Assembly: GCA_030248195.1 (NCBI GenBank)
Contig: JASAND010013246.1
Span: forward strand, 1-64,000
Direction: 5' to 3'
DNA length: 64,000 nucleotides
Source: Trissonchulus latispiculum
Taxonomy: Eukaryota; Nematoda; Enoplea; Enoplida; Ironidae
This document shows, piece by piece, positions 22,496-33,327 of the stretch; within the stretch, counting starts at the first letter, position 1, and every line of letters begins with the position of its first letter. A program made the translations under genes and the position numbers. The notes under the pieces are model-generated. The model was not told where the DNA came from and did no database searches. It saw only the letters and a list, made by a program, of their open reading frames with translations.

Positions 22496-24183
22496 TGTAA
22501 AGTTGGAAGTGTACCGACCAAACTTTACGAGTGGGAAACTGTGCACAAGGAGAACGTCGAACCTGGAGGAGATGTAGTTCCAGTCGACCTAACTAACCTC
22601 GCCAACAAGACCTAAGTGAATCCTACCGAATGGAGTTTAACCACCGATGAAGAGCAAAGACTCAATTAAAAACCTACCCCAAATTTGCTGAAATGTACAT
22701 GCTTAAAATTAACTAATTACCTACCCAAATATTTCTTAGAAAAACCCTACTTACCGAATATACAAGTCTAATACAAAAACCTAAGCTAAAATAGACGCCC
22801 TAAAATGGTCCAAAAAGAGACCACATTTACTTGAAAATAATATGCTTGATCATGGGGCGAACCCCGAAAATGCGTGTAACAATTTTGAAGACAAATTACA
22901 ATTTATGGAATGACCTAACTAAACAGTGTAGCCACAAAATAGACCAAAATACAGAATACGCAGAAATTTCTACTACACAAAAATACTACAGAAAATAAAC
23001 TACAGAGAGAGATTTATCCCAAAAAGAGAATTCTAACCTATCAAGAAGTTGCAAGATTTAAAGATAATAAATTTAAAAACAAATTAAAGACAATGTAATT
23101 ATGAGGAGTCTAGCTCAACAGGGTTAACCTGGAGCGACTAGAAGCCTAGAGGGGTAAACCCTTTAGACATGTAATGTAACCAGTGAATAAGCACAGCTAA
23201 TAAGGGTCGGACACAGCACAGTAATTGTAAAGAATATGAGGGGTAGCGTATATAAAAACACTGAGAGCGCAAATAAAAATACACAACCGCCCACGTTAAC
23301 GTCACGACCCAGACTGAATAGCATTTTAGAAGTCTGAAAGAGAACTAGTTTTTGGACAGCGTGGAAGAATTTGATTGGCTAAAATTAGGACCAACTTTTG
23401 GAGAGCGAAAAATGATGGAAATTTCTAGCAAACACAGGCATACACACAGCGCCAGCTAGTAGCTAGGCTGACTGACACATATATGCATATTTTCTACATA
23501 GGCGCACAAAACTCAAGCATAAGAATTTCACACATAAATTTCAAACAACTTTCAAAACACAATTTTCAATACAAATTTCTAACATTACAAATTATTCTCA
23601 AAGTAACTTCAACCTAAAATAAATTTAAACACACATACATAATATTTTAAGAGGACTGACGTCACGCCGCCTCATTACAACTCCCCAGGGCTTACCGCCC
23701 GAGCTCCTGCGAGGGACAACATAACCAAAAAGTAGTTGAAAATTTAAACTCCGAAAATTTTTGACGAATTTTTGGTAAATGGGTCTCACAACGTACGTAC
23801 GTAGAAAACAAATTATGATACATGACAAGGTATAAAAAAAACAAAGAAACTAACTAAACGTGACTAAATATTGGAACAAGGTTAGGGCTGACTTGGCGTC
23901 AGCGGACTAGTGACGACTGGCTAGAAAAATGCGCTTGGAAACTGCCATTATATTGCCACTGGGACGGTGCGCAATCGGGAAAAAGACCAGGTCCTCCAGC
24001 CGTCACGGCGAGGACAAGTACCCATGAAAAGAAAACGAACTATGAAAATAAGAAAAGAACCGGAATGTCAGCTTCATGAGAGCATCTTCAGGCTAAGGTA
24101 CGGAGGTAACCTCTCGCACAGCTCACAGAGCGCAAATTTCGGCTGGGTGGGAGGGTGGGCCTAAGCTCGCCTCGACTACCTCA
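22496..24183 (-). repeat. LTR A (3' LTR of copy 1)
   Basis: The left boundary TGTAAAGTTGG is defined by homology with LTR B (42124) and LTR C (62990) and by the break in the foldback arm. On the sense strand the LTR would end ...CTTTACA. The right boundary is inferred as CCTCA|CTTCCCTTC, so the sense LTR begins TGAGGTAG directly after a purine tract, giving TG...CA ends and 1688 bp. The left end is firm. The right end is tentative because LTRs A and B are both followed by homologous element sequence in this window. Confidence 0.75.
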
Positions 24184-24201
24184 CTTCCCTTCAGATCTTC
24201 C
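24184..24201 (-). promoter_or_regulatory. Candidate polypurine tract of copy 1
   Basis: The sense strand reads GGAAGATCTGAAGGGAAG directly before the inferred LTR start TGAGG. It would prime plus-strand DNA synthesis. The counterpart in copy 2 (43961-43978) differs by one base. Confidence 0.5.
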
Positions 24202-25724
24202 ACAAAATTTAAGAACCCAAGGGGTTATTAAGATAGGTTAATTTAGTAGAATTTAGAATTAAGTAAGTAAATCCCAGTGTTTCGCGCAAGATTAGGAGTA
24301 AGTTTGTGGAGTCTTTAGATAAAATATAAGTAAGTAAAATTAAAGATAGGACTACAAGGTAGTCCAAAACATGCTTAAGCATGTATAAGAAGAACCAAAA
24401 GGGTACAAAGAAGTCCCCAAGTACCCTCGTGGCACTTATGAATTAAATAAAATTAAATTAGGGAGGGGTTAATTGGAATCTTGAAGTTAACTAAAACGCG
24501 AAACACCGGTTAAAATGTAAGTAAAAATCCTGTAAAATAAGAAATTTTGTAGAAGATCCTCCCAACCGCGCTGCAGGCCCTAGAATGGAAGGGGCATATA
24601 AATCGGGAGCTACTTTGGCGCACTGGAGAGGGACATAAAACTGACATTTAAATAAAATTTTGACCATAAAACCAAATATTGGGTACTTTAGGGGTAGGAA
24701 CAGTTGGGACTACTAAAGCAAATAAAGTAATTTTGGTAAAAAGTGGCGGCAGAGAGGGGATATAATAGGACCTAACCGGTACGTCACACGTCCTCTGACG
24801 TTTCATCAGGTAACAGGGGTGACAAAAATACAGAACCCGCAATATAAATTGAACCCGTTAATAAAACTGCAAAAATAAGAAAGAAAGCTTCGAGAAAAGT
24901 AGAAACGGTGTTTTAGTAAAATTTTTAAAATAAACTGTGATTAGACAATGAAAATATACATAATAGGTACGTAAGGCTATAATATGACACATTATGACAA
25001 GAATTATGCAAAGAAACACAGACGGGAAATCACGACAAAATACAGAAAATTTGGGTTAAATTTTAAAATAATGCTCAAGAAAAGGGTAAAATGGTAATAT
25101 ATAAGTAAGAAACGTTCTAAATTTTTAAAAGAATACTCGGAAAAAGGTTAAATTTTTAAACATTAGCAACATCACAACTGGTAAAATATGACAAGAAAAT
25201 ACACATCATAAAGCATACGTTTATATAGACTAGTCCAAATAAGGGATCATCTTCTTTATGGGAATGGTATATACATGAAACGTCACTATCGTGGAATGGC
25301 AATATCTTTGGGAAAAATCATACATTGAGCAAGTAGAGTCACCATCGGGTCGTCACATTCAGTAAGGCAATAGGTGAGCAATTATATAGTCCAAGTAGGG
25401 AAAGTCTTCATAAATTGAGCAGGAAGTTCAGTTGAAAGTTAGAGTCGCAAATAGAGAATGTCACAGCCAGGGAAAATAAGACGATGATATAAAAGATTTA
25501 AGTCCAAAATATGGTAAGTCTAATCCAGTGAAATAGAGTCCAATATGGGAAAGTCAGATGATAGGATAGTGAAAGATAGGAACCTCCGCCGTAAAGATGA
25601 ACCTCCGCCGCTATGATAAACCTCCGCCGCTATGATACAAGGGCCTAGAAAATAATCGTCACGATTATTTACTGTACAGAAGGTAACCCAGTCACTGGTA
25701 TTACCTTAATCTGGGACAAGCAGC
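24202..25724 (-). other. 3' non-coding region of copy 1
   Basis: About 1.5 kb between the ORF3 stop and the purine tract, AT-rich and without coding frames. Near ORF3 a GGCGGAGG word (sense) is repeated three times at 25584-25633 with about 18-22-bp spacing, and an ACATGCTTAAGCATGT palindrome lies at 24369-24384. Both are kept in copy 2 (about 45330-45380 and 44147-44162). Confidence 0.6.
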
Positions 25725-28700
25725 TCAGAAGTCGAACCATAAGGGGCTGGAAGGATCGATGGGCAGGGTGGAATTGGCACGATGGGCGTTGGCGGGGTCA
25801 TAATAGACCACGCCGATGCAAGGATAATAGACGTTGGTCTCCTGTCCGGGTGGTGCAAGACCCGCAATGTATTCACCCGTTCTATTCGGCTGCAATCGCA
25901 ATGATGCGGCCCGCAGTAACGGGGGCGGGTAATCCGTCCCAAAGAACGGTGGGACGAGTTCATCGTTCTCCCATCTGGCAACCACATGGTCAATCCGTTT
26001 ACGGATGACGGCCATAAAAGCGTCGTAATCCACCGCGGACAGCGGGGTTCGCGCTTCCCAATCATCATAAAAGTCCTCCGGACCACCCTGGGTAAACCAG
26101 AGCATAATCTCCGTCCAGTAGGACCCATGAATCGACGCCCCGTTGAACCAATTGGTTCTTTGGAACCAGGGGTCAAACTGCTCCCCGGCCATATCCTCGA
26201 CTCCACGTATCAGGACGTCAGGAGGTAATGCCGGCTTGAAGCCCCAAAACGTCTCGCCTGAGGCCTCACCATACAGTGCTGCGGGATGCCGCAACATGTA
26301 GCTACGCAACGCGGCCGACTGGTAAAAGGTCTGCCAGTGCAGACGGGCCATGGTACGGACCTGGTACCCACCTTTCCAGTTATCGACGAAGGTCCTTTGC
26401 GGTTCTGCCGCCAGACGGTCGCGTACCGCGACTTTAAGGGCGGGGCCCGGTCGATTGAAGTCGCTGGTGATAAAATTCATAGTGTCCTCGTCGTGGGCAA
26501 ATTCCGTTTTACGGAACTGATAGACATACTCCGGTAGCGGGAACGTAATAGCCGGGACCTGTGGTACATTTATGCCCCCTTCAACTGGGTGCATGTACGA
26601 ATTCTGGCAATTCTGTCGAAAGTAGGGGACCAAGAATTCCCGTTCAGGTACCACGTGGAGTCCATCCACGGGCGGCTGATACCAGTACCAGTAGGCCTTT
26701 CGTATGGCCTCCATACGGTCAATAATCTGTGTCGCTGCGCACCACACGTCACGGAAGCCGCGAGCCTTTGCCTTGGTGAAGAAATGCTCGTACGGAGACA
26801 TTTCTGGTACACACTGCTGTAATAAAGCTGCGTGGCCCCAAGCTGCTGAAGACGCAATGGAAAACAACGGAACTTCTGGTTCCGGGTCTTCCAAGGTTGA
26901 GGCGTCAATAGCCTTGAATGTCCAACTGACCATCACGCCTGGACCATTCGGGTTAGCGTCGACATGGGTCTGAAAATACGGTCGTAACGCCGGGTGGTCC
27001 TGCTCCATGATTTGTTTAATCTGAGTCATGATTTCTGTTGTCATAGAGATAGGTTCCTGGCTACGCGCTGGGAACCAGCCCAAGGTTGCATTGCGTAACG
27101 CCTGCAACGTAGGGTGGGGGTGGTCACACCCGACGGCCGTAGGTAGCTGCGCACCTTGCCAGCGACCATTAAAGTCCTGCCAGTACACTGCAGGATCGTC
27201 TATCCCCAGATGGGCCACCTCGTCCGGAAATGGTTGTTGAGGGTTAAAGGCAGGGTATGAGGGCTGAGCATGATCTTGTAACTGGCTCTGACCCCACTGC
27301 GCATGTCTTGCCAAAATATTCTGTTCGTATAGAATTTCTCGGAAGGATGGAAAGTTACTTGCATTTCGCGACTCACGCGCCTTCCACACATCTGAAGCAG
27401 TGGTAGGAATACCAGAAACCGGTAAACGCTTCGTTTTCCTGCGTCTCCGCGGCGCTTCAGGGTGCACCTGAGCTTGCCGCGCCCGACTACGTGAACGAGA
27501 TCTGGGGTAACCCCTTTGATCATCGTCTCGGCGTCTATACTCTGATGGAGCCGTCGCCGGTTTTCGCTGATACGTCCCACGAGGTACACTCGCAGACGCC
27601 CCTCGCGGCGTAGTAGACACTTGCGGTCCCTGAGACATCATTGTACGTGGGGAAAACACCGGAGTTCTGGTTGAAGCCGTTGCACTATACGGGCGTCCTC
27701 GCCCTCTAGATTGGAAGCGCTGATACGGTGGGGCAGGCCGTAACGGTCGCCATTCTTGGTACTGCGTCGACATCCTAGCTTTAGGGGGCTCTTGTTGCTT
27801 TCGTTCTCTCGACCTGGCTTCACGCCCTCTGTCGTCCCGACAGGTGCGGTATTCTGAACTTCGCGACTCAGAACGATCTCGTCTGCTATAACCCGCGTCT
27901 GCTGACGCAGCGGCACCATAAGCGTCTCCTGTACGTGCAGCGCCTTCACTATCAGGTGCCCACTTCTTGGGTGGGGGACCTGCTGTAGTCGAGGTCTGAG
28001 AAGACACTGAGCTGTCCCGTGGATGTTGTTGACGTACGGTTGGAGGTCCTCCAAACCGTGGCGGCGCGTTCGGGACTGTCACAGTCACCGGCGTTGCATA
28101 AACTGTCCCTTGTGATGGAATAGGTCGAAACGCTCTATGAGGTGGTATCTGAGGCGCCAATACGGTAGGTGCCGACGTCGGTGTGGCTAGGCTCGCAGAT
28201 GTAGGCATGGGCATACCCGATGCCCGTGACCCTCGATACAACTGGCCTCGCTGTTGTAGTGTTGGCCCTGGTGGAAAACGCATCATATCTAGTTCGTCCC
28301 GAACTAGCTCGGCCTCCTGCCTGATTTCCGGTGTCAGTGATAGGGTCATCGTCACCTGACTAAAGTATTCATCACCAGGTGCGAGCGGGTTAACCGTCGC
28401 TATTATATGCAATGGGTGCATTTGGACTAAGCCGTTAGCATCCCGCCACAGCATAACCTGACGAAACCAAGGTAGGTCTGTCGAAAAGACCTCCTGGATC
28501 TGCCAATGCACCGGCAGTCCCTGCTGGATTGCATTCAGGTAAGCTGTAGGGTCGAAATCGGCAGCCGTCCGGTCCATCATAGGCACTACGATGAACTGTC
28601 GGACCTGCGTAGACCCTGTTCGCCGGGCTTCGCTCGCTTGGCGCATGCTCATGACCGTCGCGTGAGGTGGAACCAGGAAATAGTCATGAGGTCCGGTTGC

Positions 28701-31700
28701 CTCTGGGTTTGGCTGGGGTGCAGTAAAATTCATGACAGCGGGATTAAACGTGTGTTGTGACGGCCCAATGCGTCCCGCTGAGGCCAGATATCCCAAGGTA
28801 TGAGCAAACTGATTGAACATGGGCCATAACTGTGGTGGTAGTGAATCGTAAACAGCGGAGGTTATTCCGACTGCCCGCAGTTCCTCATCGGACAGTCTAG
28901 GTGGTAATGGAGGCGTTACAGGCCCCACTGTCACAGCAGGTGGCTGTAACCCTGTAGACTCTTGTGCAGCGTCTGCCGGCTGCGGAGCACGCAGTCCTGG
29001 AGGCGTAGTAAACAACGAGAGTCCTGGAGGTGCCGCAACGGCTCCTTCCACTGTATCCTCAACCAGGCCGCAGGCAATGCGGGCCTGTTCTAGGACTTCT
29101 GGGTCCATGTTCAAGAGCTGTCGCGGGTCCGTAATATGCGGAAAATAATCAACCAAGATACGGAGCCGCCGCTCTTCCTCTGACAGGGGGAGTTCTTCCT
29201 CCTCTGGCAGGCCTAGTCTCGCACGTTCATCCCGCTGTCTAGCTTGAGCTGATGTAGATGGCTGTTCTTGCGTCTGGTAGAATTCCGCGGGCGTCGCGCC
29301 CTTGCGGCCTTCAGACGGGTCCTTCTTACGTGTCGCAGGTTTAGATGGCGGTAACGGGGGAAAATACTCTTGACCCTGGTGAGCCCACAGCGGATTCTGC
29401 TCAGGGGGTTCTGGGCGAGGTTCTGGACGCAGCACTAAGGTAGGGGGTTTAGACCAGGATGGTAGAGGCCTGGCACCAAACCGCTGTTCGTCCGCTGCTG
29501 CCCGCGCCTTAGCGTCACGCTGTGGCGTAGTTGTAGTTGAAGCAGTCGGCTGCTGATAGTAGCGCTTGCTAGTGAACACCCGGGTCACGCCCGATGACTC
29601 CGGTGGCAACGGAACAAACTCAGGCAACTGTGGCGTGCTTGCCGAGGCCTGTTGCGCCTTTCGCTGTTTCTCCTGTTGTGGTTTAGGTGGCTTTTGGGTC
29701 ACTATAGGGACCTCCTTGTGCTGACCGTCACGGTCAGGCACCAGTAGCGCAGCCGCTTCAGGGGACTCGTTTTCCGCTGGAAATCCCTCTCCATCAGAAG
29801 GAGCGTATTCCAGAGCTCGCTGCGGGCCGGCGGCATTAGTCTCCTCCATCAGTGCTACATTCGCTTGTTGGCCGCCCTGATCACCAGGTTTAGCCGGATC
29901 CATAGCATGCTGTCTACCGTCCAGGGACAGCTGCACTCGACGCCAGTCAATCGGATGTAATTCTGGACGTCTAAAGCGCCATCGCATCCAATCACGCACG
30001 AACTCTATCAGTCTCTGATAGATGACGTTTCTCATAGGCTTCGCTGGGTTAGCCAGACTGCCTAGGCGTTCATCAAAGGACCAAAGCGGTCGTGTACGAA
30101 CTGGATCGTCAGCCGACGGTGCAAGACGTCCAGGTATAAGTCTGCGGAGAAAGTCCATTTGGGCTTGATGTTGCCCATCCGATGCCCGCGACTGCAGAGG
30201 CGTCACGCCTCTGAACGCTGCATGGGGGCCATAGCCCCGTCGACGCTCCTCTTGCAGTTTTTCCTCAACTGCCGGCCCGTAAGCATTATGTAAGGTGGCT
30301 AGTTGTAATGCCACGTCATTATCCCTGCGGTCAAGCAGGGCCCTGATTAGTTCCAAAATTCGAAAAGTCGCCTCCACATCGGCAATTGCGTACTGCAAAT
30401 CTGCCTGATGGGGGATTAAATGAAAACCATGATGGCAGCAGCTATGCACCTTTGGGTTTGGTATCCCACATCGGCCCGCCATGTTTCTGAGACTCGCGCC
30501 TGGGCCCCGGAGAAACCCTCGATCGTCACGGGTCCGGTTAACCGCTGTTGGTAAATCTCCCTGATATTTAAGATTGCGATATTGGCTCGAACGCCGTAAG
30601 TCCCAGGCAAGGTTCCAGTATTCCTGAGTTTCGACTAACCGGTGCTCGAGTCCCTCGACACCCCAAGTTCGGGCGATGCGTAACGCATCCGCCGGAACAT
30701 CCACCGTGCCCCAAAAGGCCTGGAGGCAGGGGTCGAACAGCAGCTCGAGTAGTTTCAGAAACGGATAAAAGTCTTTCATTTGGGCCAAGATATAACCAAC
30801 CATAATGACGAAAATAGTTGGACGTGGTAGGCCGGCTGCGTCCCGCACCGGGCCCATAAACTGTAAGGTGGTAATCGTGGCGTCCTGCCGCGCACCGAAC
30901 TGCGAACCGCTTCCGCCTTCGACGTCGAACGCAACTAAGTTCGACTCGCCCAACAGCATAAGCAAATCGGGCAAAGCCCATAGGAAACGGGCAAAAGAAT
31001 CTATAACTACCACCGGTGTGCCTTGATCCGTCTGTTGGATATTCGCAAACGCTGGTGGCGCCGAGGGTAAACCTCGTAGCTGCTCCGTCAAATGGTTGCC
31101 CAACACTAGAGTCGCTGCTTCATACTCTTCTCCAAGGGCGTCTACGCCGAACTGGCGATGTCGTTCCAACAGACGTGTATACGTCTGTAAACTGGCGTCC
31201 AGCCGTTCATAGTCTTCTACAAGGAAGGCATCCAACTGCCTCGCTTCTGTGGTCAAGAGTCGTAGTCTGGGAGGAGCCGGGCCCTCAGGCTGCGCCTGCC
31301 CAGGGGTGGTCACCACCCCCGGTTGGGCGTCCTGAGCCGCACCCTCTGTCGTGTCCATAGCTTGTTGGCCTGAGCCATTATCGTCGTCATTGACCTCTTC
31401 CAAAATCTGAAGGTCACCCGGTTCCAGATCCTCTTCCGATCCCAGTTCTCCTTCCTCCTTACCAGCGTCTACTGTTGGGTCTTTATCTGCACCTGCTTCC
31501 TCGCGAGCAGCGCTCTCTGCTGGAGGGGATGTCACATCCCTCTCCGCTGTATCCATCTGCTCCACACCCGCAACGGGTTCTGGAGCCTCTGAACCTCCGG
31601 CAGGTGTCGCCTCCTGGCCGAAGAGGCTAAGCTGGCTCGGTACAGTCACTGTCCGAAGCAATGGCGTAGGACTTGCGATAGCAGCCAACAGCAGATCCTG

Positions 31701-32258
31701 GATTGAGCGCGCTGGTGGTAAAGACGCTTGACTGACCGGTGGCTGTGTCTCACTGACGACTGGAGGTGGGGGAGTGGGGAGTATAACGTGGTCCCCGGGG
31801 TCTGACAAAACTGAAGCCGGGCTAGGCATCGCCGGTGTACTCGCCCGTCGAAGCGCTACGTTAACTTGCTCTGTATCCTTCTTAGCCTGGGTCTGGTCAC
31901 CAGACGGGGTAAGCTGTTCCTGTGCCCCTGCTGCCATACCAGTCACTGGTAGGTCTGAGGTTCTGACTGAGGGAACCGCCAAGATACCCGTCACATCGAA
32001 GCTCGACGGCCGTGGAGCTTCACCAGACCCAGCAGTCACTGCGGGCTGGGCGCCATCTTGTGGCTGTTGTTGGGCCTCCTCGTCCTGAGAAGGTCCCGGC
32101 TCTGTAGAATCGCTCATCGGTAGGACTGGGTCCCAGAACTGGGGGTCTGGGGCAGGATACTGCGTGAGGTCGTTTAAATCACCCGGGGTTCGCGGGGGAG
32201 GAGGATCCGGTCGTTCGGGGAAGTCTTCCTGGACGAGAAAAGAAAATCCGTTGCCCAT
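25725..32258 (-). CDS. ORF3: 2177-aa protein with N-myristoylation motif and DEDDy exonuclease-like domain
   Basis: The ORF starts MGNGFS, matching the N-myristoylation consensus (Gly2, Ser6). Residues 10-330 are Pro/Glu-rich and probably disordered. Residues about 440-650 look like an RNase D/EXD1-type 3'-5' exonuclease: motif I AFDVEG (D445, E447), motif II in VPADALRIARTWGV (D524) followed by a VETQ segment, and motif III YAIAD (Y623, D627), the DEDDy pattern. Residues about 860-1110 are again low complexity. About 1430-1640 is rich in Arg-Ser and Tyr/Arg, suggesting RNA binding. The C-terminal ~530 residues are compositionally ordered but unrecognised. There is no signal peptide or convincing membrane anchor, so it is not an ordinary env. 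It lies 1.07 kb after pol, so it probably needs a spliced or separate mRNA; CCTAG|TTT ATG at the start is a plausible acceptor. The exonuclease call is by motif inspection only. Confidence 0.8.
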   Translation of the reverse strand: MGNGFSFLVQEDFPERPDPPPPRTPGDLNDLTQYPAPDPQFWDPVLPMSDSTEPGPSQDEEAQQQPQDGAQPAVTAGSGEAPRPSSFDVTGILAVPSVRTSDLPVTGMAAGAQEQLTPSGDQTQAKKDTEQVNVALRRASTPAMPSPASVLSDPGDHVILPTPPPPVVSETQPPVSQASLPPARSIQDLLLAAIASPTPLLRTVTVPSQLSLFGQEATPAGGSEAPEPVAGVEQMDTAERDVTSPPAESAAREEAGADKDPTVDAGKEEGELGSEEDLEPGDLQILEEVNDDDNGSGQQAMDTTEGAAQDAQPGVVTTPGQAQPEGPAPPRLRLLTTEARQLDAFLVEDYERLDASLQTYTRLLERHRQFGVDALGEEYEAATLVLGNHLTEQLRGLPSAPPAFANIQQTDQGTPVVVIDSFARFLWALPDLLMLLGESNLVAFDVEGGSGSQFGARQDATITTLQFMGPVRDAAGLPRPTIFVIMVGYILAQMKDFYPFLKLLELLFDPCLQAFWGTVDVPADALRIARTWGVEGLEHRLVETQEYWNLAWDLRRSSQYRNLKYQGDLPTAVNRTRDDRGFLRGPGASLRNMAGRCGIPNPKVHSCCHHGFHLIPHQADLQYAIADVEATFRILELIRALLDRRDNDVALQLATLHNAYGPAVEEKLQEERRRGYGPHAAFRGVTPLQSRASDGQHQAQMDFLRRLIPGRLAPSADDPVRTRPLWSFDERLGSLANPAKPMRNVIYQRLIEFVRDWMRWRFRRPELHPIDWRRVQLSLDGRQHAMDPAKPGDQGGQQANVALMEETNAAGPQRALEYAPSDGEGFPAENESPEAAALLVPDRDGQHKEVPIVTQKPPKPQQEKQRKAQQASASTPQLPEFVPLPPESSGVTRVFTSKRYYQQPTASTTTTPQRDAKARAAADEQRFGARPLPSWSKPPTLVLRPEPRPEPPEQNPLWAHQGQEYFPPLPPSKPATRKKDPSEGRKGATPAEFYQTQEQPSTSAQARQRDERARLGLPEEEELPLSEEERRLRILVDYFPHITDPRQLLNMDPEVLEQARIACGLVEDTVEGAVAAPPGLSLFTTPPGLRAPQPADAAQESTGLQPPAVTVGPVTPPLPPRLSDEELRAVGITSAVYDSLPPQLWPMFNQFAHTLGYLASAGRIGPSQHTFNPAVMNFTAPQPNPEATGPHDYFLVPPHATVMSMRQASEARRTGSTQVRQFIVVPMMDRTAADFDPTAYLNAIQQGLPVHWQIQEVFSTDLPWFRQVMLWRDANGLVQMHPLHIIATVNPLAPGDEYFSQVTMTLSLTPEIRQEAELVRDELDMMRFPPGPTLQQRGQLYRGSRASGMPMPTSASLATPTSAPTVLAPQIPPHRAFRPIPSQGTVYATPVTVTVPNAPPRFGGPPTVRQQHPRDSSVSSQTSTTAGPPPKKWAPDSEGAARTGDAYGAAASADAGYSRRDRSESRSSEYRTCRDDRGREARSRERKQQEPPKARMSTQYQEWRPLRPAPPYQRFQSRGRGRPYSATASTRTPVFSPRTMMSQGPQVSTTPRGASASVPRGTYQRKPATAPSEYRRRDDDQRGYPRSRSRSRARQAQVHPEAPRRRRKTKRLPVSGIPTTASDVWKARESRNASNFPSFREILYEQNILARHAQWGQSQLQDHAQPSYPAFNPQQPFPDEVAHLGIDDPAVYWQDFNGRWQGAQLPTAVGCDHPHPTLQALRNATLGWFPARSQEPISMTTEIMTQIKQIMEQDHPALRPYFQTHVDANPNGPGVMVSWTFKAIDASTLEDPEPEVPLFSIASSAAWGHAALLQQCVPEMSPYEHFFTKAKARGFRDVWCAATQIIDRMEAIRKAYWYWYQPPVDGLHVVPEREFLVPYFRQNCQNSYMHPVEGGINVPQVPAITFPLPEYVYQFRKTEFAHDEDTMNFITSDFNRPGPALKVAVRDRLAAEPQRTFVDNWKGGYQVRTMARLHWQTFYQSAALRSYMLRHPAALYGEASGETFWGFKPALPPDVLIRGVEDMAGEQFDPWFQRTNWFNGASIHGSYWTEIMLWFTQGGPEDFYDDWEARTPLSAVDYDAFMAVIRKRIDHVVARWENDELVPPFFGTDYPPPLLRAASLRLQPNRTGEYIAGLAPPGQETNVYYPCIGVVYYDPANAHRANSTLPIDPSSPLWFDF

Positions 32259-33327
32259 AAACTAGGCAACACGTTTAAGCAACGCAAGTTGAATCAGTAA
32301 AGTCAGTAGTAATGAAACTGGTGATCGTAATGAATCCCAGATCTTGGTACAAGTTCTTGTAGTAGAATCAATTCAAGAATAATATAGCGGATCGGATCAC
32401 ACATAAAATTAATCCTAAAATCAGAAAACAACACCATGGTTAACATGTGTGAGCAAAGAAGATCGGCCTATACTAGTTGAAGTGACTTCACCTAGATAGT
32501 TAGCCACAATACGCAATAAGGCACTCCTACTGCGTACTGTCCCAAAACCAAAACCAATGAAGCTCCCCGAATTCAAACGTGCAAAGTCGTGAATTAGTCA
32601 GGACTTAATGCACCCCCTTCACCGGCACACAGAAACTAACCTAAGCCTCAGAAAAAATGTACAAAAAATCTAACAGAAGGTGAAAGCATGATAGATGTGA
32701 ACGAAAAGAAGGAAAAGTGAAAGAAACTACATACAAACAGAGAAGGTGAACTACCTACGATTAGCCTACGTAAGAGGGGAAAAAGCAAATAAACTACACA
32801 CATAAAGGTTAAGAACACACATACTGGTATATACGGTTATATGCGTACATATAATCGTACATAGTAAGGAAATGAAAACAGGGCAGGACCTCCCCTAAGA
32901 ATTTACAGCAAAACTTGAGGAATCGTATGAATTAAAAGAGGAACCCCCTAGGTAAATTTAACGAATGGTGAAAACCCTAGGGTTTAGGGTTTTGAGAAAA
33001 AAGTTAAAGTATAGAAGAAAAAGATAAGTAACCCCATGACTAGATTTTGTTAGTCATAGGTTAGGGAAAATAATTGGAAAAATGAATGAAAACCCCCACT
33101 TTACGACGAAACCATAAATCTAAAGGAGGTCCTGAGAGAATTTTACCCCACCCCCTTAAGGGTGAATGCAACACATACTATGCTACCACCAGGTGTTAGG
33201 TTAAAACCCTAGCTACTAGTGCAGCGGCCGCTGATTTAAAACCCAAGTTAGTCCACAGAAAACAGGAGCTCCTGTGTCACACAAGGCTTAGCTAGACTGT
33301 ATGCTCTGTCCAAACGTTGTAGGTGAC
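32259..33327 (-). other. Non-coding spacer between pol and ORF3, copy 1
   Basis: About 1.07 kb with no open frame of note, well conserved in copy 2 (51930-52984). The sense strand ends TTGCCTAGTTTATGGGC, placing an AG three bases before the ORF3 start, and copy 2 keeps it. The region could hold a promoter or splice signals for ORF3 expression. A CCCTAAACCCTA-like stretch near 32980 is not a telomeric array. Confidence 0.55.

Noticed and set aside
25725..32258. ORF3 as a conventional env glycoprotein
   Set aside because: No signal peptide, no fusion peptide and no credible C-terminal anchor; it has a myristoylation start and RNA-binding-like regions instead.
32970..33000. CCCTAGGGTTTAGGG as a telomeric repeat
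   Set aside because: It is a single short palindromic occurrence within a conserved retrotransposon spacer, and copy 2 has a mutated version; not an array.
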